Positions 14,778 through 15,929 of a stretch of DNA of 15,929 bases are shown in pieces. Location of the stretch: positions 1-15,929 of the forward strand of contig DHHS01000043.1 in NCBI GenBank assembly GCA_002403415.1, written 5' to 3'. Below the pieces are notes generated by a model. That model saw nothing but the letters and a program-made list of their open reading frames with translations, was not told where the DNA came from and searched no databases. The translations under genes were made by a program, and so were the position numbers. This DNA is from Sphingomonas sp. UBA4766 (GTDB lineage: Bacteria; Pseudomonadota; Alphaproteobacteria; Sphingomonadales; Sphingomonadaceae). The first letter of the stretch is position 1. Every line of letters starts with the position of its first letter.

Positions 14778-15061
14778 ACGGACATAAGGATCAGGAGCGC
14801 CAAGCTCCTGACACTGGCGGGCGCGCGTCAAAAAGCCGCTGACCTGCGCCGAACGATCGAATATTCTGGCAGAGAGGAAGGGCGATGCCCAACAGGAGGT
14901 TGCTCAAGGTGATGCGTGATATGTGCGAGCCTTACTACATCCATGGCTTCCGCTCGACGTTCAGCGATCTCGTCTGGTTCCTCGAACCGGGAGCGGGCGT
15001 CTATGTCATTTTTGGAAAAGGGCATATGGATCGCATTCATGCCGGAGCGTATCGCCTGTGA
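14778..15061 (+). pseudogene. Decayed tyrosine recombinase (P4-type phage/island integrase) remnant
   Basis: Three integrase-like pieces lie in N-to-C order but too close together. TDIRIRSAK (from 14778) resembles the N-terminal LTDxxIRxAKP of arm-type (DUF4102) integrases. LTLAGARQKAADLRR (14808-14852) in the same frame resembles the later SLAEARxxAxxxR helix. In another frame, from 14843, comes NDRIFWQRGRAMPNRRLLKV, then YYIHGFRSTFSD with the HxxR motif (HGFR), a His 27 residues after the HGFR His and AYRL nine residues further, where the LxH and Tyr nucleophile of intact enzymes fall. An intact protein is about 400 residues; here about 280 bases remain, with a frameshift and large deletions. 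It sits 70 bp 3' of tRNA-Tyr, the standard position for such integrases. The longest piece reads 14885-15061 from an ATG and ends in TGA. Confidence 0.68.
14791..14811. repeat. Perfect 8-bp inverted repeat
   Basis: TCAGGAGC and GCTCCTGA flank a 5-nt loop (GCCAA), a strong hairpin 84 bp after the tRNA. No T-run follows on either strand, so it is not a standard intrinsic terminator. It falls where the N-terminal and arm pieces of the integrase remnant are joined. Confidence 0.5.
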
Positions 15062-15929
15062 CCCTTGATCCCGAACCCGCCAACAATCCCAACCCCCGGC
15101 TGATGACCGATCCGCCGGCCATCGTCCGCCGCATTGCCAGCTTTGCCGGCACTCGCATGGTCGATCCGAAGCGCCGGGCCAAGCGCCGGGCGCAGGCGGA
15201 GGCGGCGCGGGTGAAGGCGGGCGCGCCGCACCGGGTCGAGTATTTCCACCAGCATGACGATCCCTATTCACACCTGGCCCAACAGGTGCTGGGAATTTTC
15301 AGGGATCGCTATGACATCGAGCTCGTCATCCACCACATCCGCGCCAGCGGCGGTAAGAACCAGCCTGAGCTGGCGAAGCTGGCTGCCTGGGCGGCCCGCG
15401 ACGCGGATCTGATCGCGCCGCATTATGGCTTGCAGCGGCCTTCCGACCTGCCCGACCGCCGGGATGTCGCCCCGCCCGCAGCAGCGCTGGACAAGGGCAG
15501 CGCGCGGTTGGCTGATTTGGGGCATTATTCGGGCGCGATGTTCTATTACGGGGGCGAATGGTATTGGGGCGTTGATCGTCTGTTCCACCTCGAACAGCGG
15601 CTCCGCGATCTCGGCGCGTGCAAGGAACTCACGCGCCCCTATATCTGCCCGCGTCCCGATATCGACGTCAGCGGGGCGGATGCCAGCCACATGACGCTCG
15701 ATTTCTACCCCTCGCTCAATTCCCCCTACACCTCGATCATCCATGATCGCACCATCGCCATGGCCGAGGCATGCGGCATCACGCTCCACCACAAACCAGT
15801 TCTGCCGATGGTGATGCGCGGCGTGCCCGCGACACGCCAAAAGGGCAGCTATATCCTGTTCGATACCAAGCGTGAGGCGGAGTTTTTGGGGGCGGATTTC
15901 GGCCCGATGGTCTTTCCGGTTGGTGCGCC
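15058..15929 (+). CDS. Tandem DsbA/HCCA-isomerase-like thioredoxin-fold protein (partial, runs off window)
   Basis: At least 290 residues; the 3' end is outside the window. After a basic N-terminal region (about 20-58) come two thioredoxin-like domains of the DsbA / 2-hydroxychromene-2-carboxylate isomerase (GST-kappa) type. Domain 1 runs from VEYFHQHDDPYSHLA (60-74) to GGEWYWGVDRL (165-175), a family-typical close. Domain 2 begins LDFYPSLNSPYTS (214-226) and continues to SYILFDTKREAEFLG (264-278). Neither has CxxC, so disulfide exchange is unlikely. The isomerase active-site Ser is kept in domain 2 (S222) but is Asp in domain 1 (D68). The GTG start has GGAG 10 nt upstream; the ATG at 15103 has none. 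The GTG overlaps the TGA of the integrase remnant. Function is not assigned. Confidence 0.82.
   Translation, partial: MTLDPEPANNPNPRLMTDPPAIVRRIASFAGTRMVDPKRRAKRRAQAEAARVKAGAPHRVEYFHQHDDPYSHLAQQVLGIFRDRYDIELVIHHIRASGGKNQPELAKLAAWAARDADLIAPHYGLQRPSDLPDRRDVAPPAAALDKGSARLADLGHYSGAMFYYGGEWYWGVDRLFHLEQRLRDLGACKELTRPYICPRPDIDVSGADASHMTLDFYPSLNSPYTSIIHDRTIAMAEACGITLHHKPVLPMVMRGVPATRQKGSYILFDTKREAEFLGADFGPMVFPVGA

Noticed and set aside
14628..14912. Plus-strand open frame starting MAEWLKAADC within tRNA-Tyr
   Set aside because: Its first 27 codons are simply the tRNA read as protein, a common database artefact. The later part contains real integrase-like pieces, which I report as a pseudogene instead.
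14828..15271. Minus-strand 147-codon frame across the integrase remnant
   Set aside because: Its upstream half is the antisense of the two-domain protein, it is Pro/Arg-rich and has no family features.
1..15929. CRISPR arrays, insertion sequences, toxin-antitoxin or defence systems
   Set aside because: No regularly spaced repeats, transposase motifs or recognisable defence domains were found; only the integrase remnant suggests mobility.

Overview
The window is high-GC, tightly packed bacterial chromosome. Gene content, protein style and the rlmB / M28 peptidase / tRNA-Tyr neighbourhood suggest an alphaproteobacterium, most likely a sphingomonad (Sphingomonas/Sphingopyxis type); this assignment is inference. 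I support 17 protein genes (one cut by the right edge), one tRNA and one decayed integrase. Almost all of it is ordinary housekeeping and transport. The one accessory-looking stretch is about 14.7-15.06 kb.

Layout. (1) 20-1915, minus: a zinc-finger-less DnaJ/CbpA-type co-chaperone followed after 9 nt by a YihY/BrkB membrane protein. (2) 2040-4335, plus: pdxH, an FieF/YiiP-type divalent metal exporter and a PhzF-family protein, joined by 4-bp and 1-bp overlaps. (3) 4332-6079, minus: a cytochrome b561-type membrane protein overlapping an HI0933-family flavoprotein. (4) 6182-7642, plus: a membrane glycosyltransferase 2. (5) 7639-9907, minus: methylthioadenosine phosphorylase then an NRAMP/MntH manganese importer. 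(6) 9961-10371, plus: a secreted DUF2147 protein. (7) 10382-11002, minus: an AlkA-type DNA glycosylase, divergent from (8) 11072-11389, plus: a [2Fe-2S] ferredoxin. (9) 11394-14499, minus: M28 metallopeptidase, RlmB-type 23S rRNA 2'-O-methyltransferase and an unrecognised lipoprotein, closely spaced. (10) 14622-14707, plus: tRNA-Tyr(GUA) with encoded CCA. (11) 14708-15061: remnants of a tyrosine recombinase in N-to-C order, with deletions, lying just 3' of the tRNA. (12) From 15058: a protein with two tandem thioredoxin-like (DsbA / 2-hydroxychromene-2-carboxylate isomerase-like) domains, running off the window.

Together the genes cover cofactor supply (PLP), metal balance (an exporter and an Mn importer in separate operons), redox proteins, DNA and rRNA maintenance and envelope functions, with no single pathway uniting them. 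I found no CRISPR array, intact mobile element, toxin-antitoxin pair or new defence system. The most informative non-routine signal is the vestigial integrase beside tRNA-Tyr, missed by ordinary gene finding because it is short and broken. Several start codons are placed by Shine-Dalgarno spacing; the M28 gene in particular must start well inside its longest open frame, which otherwise runs through the tRNA.
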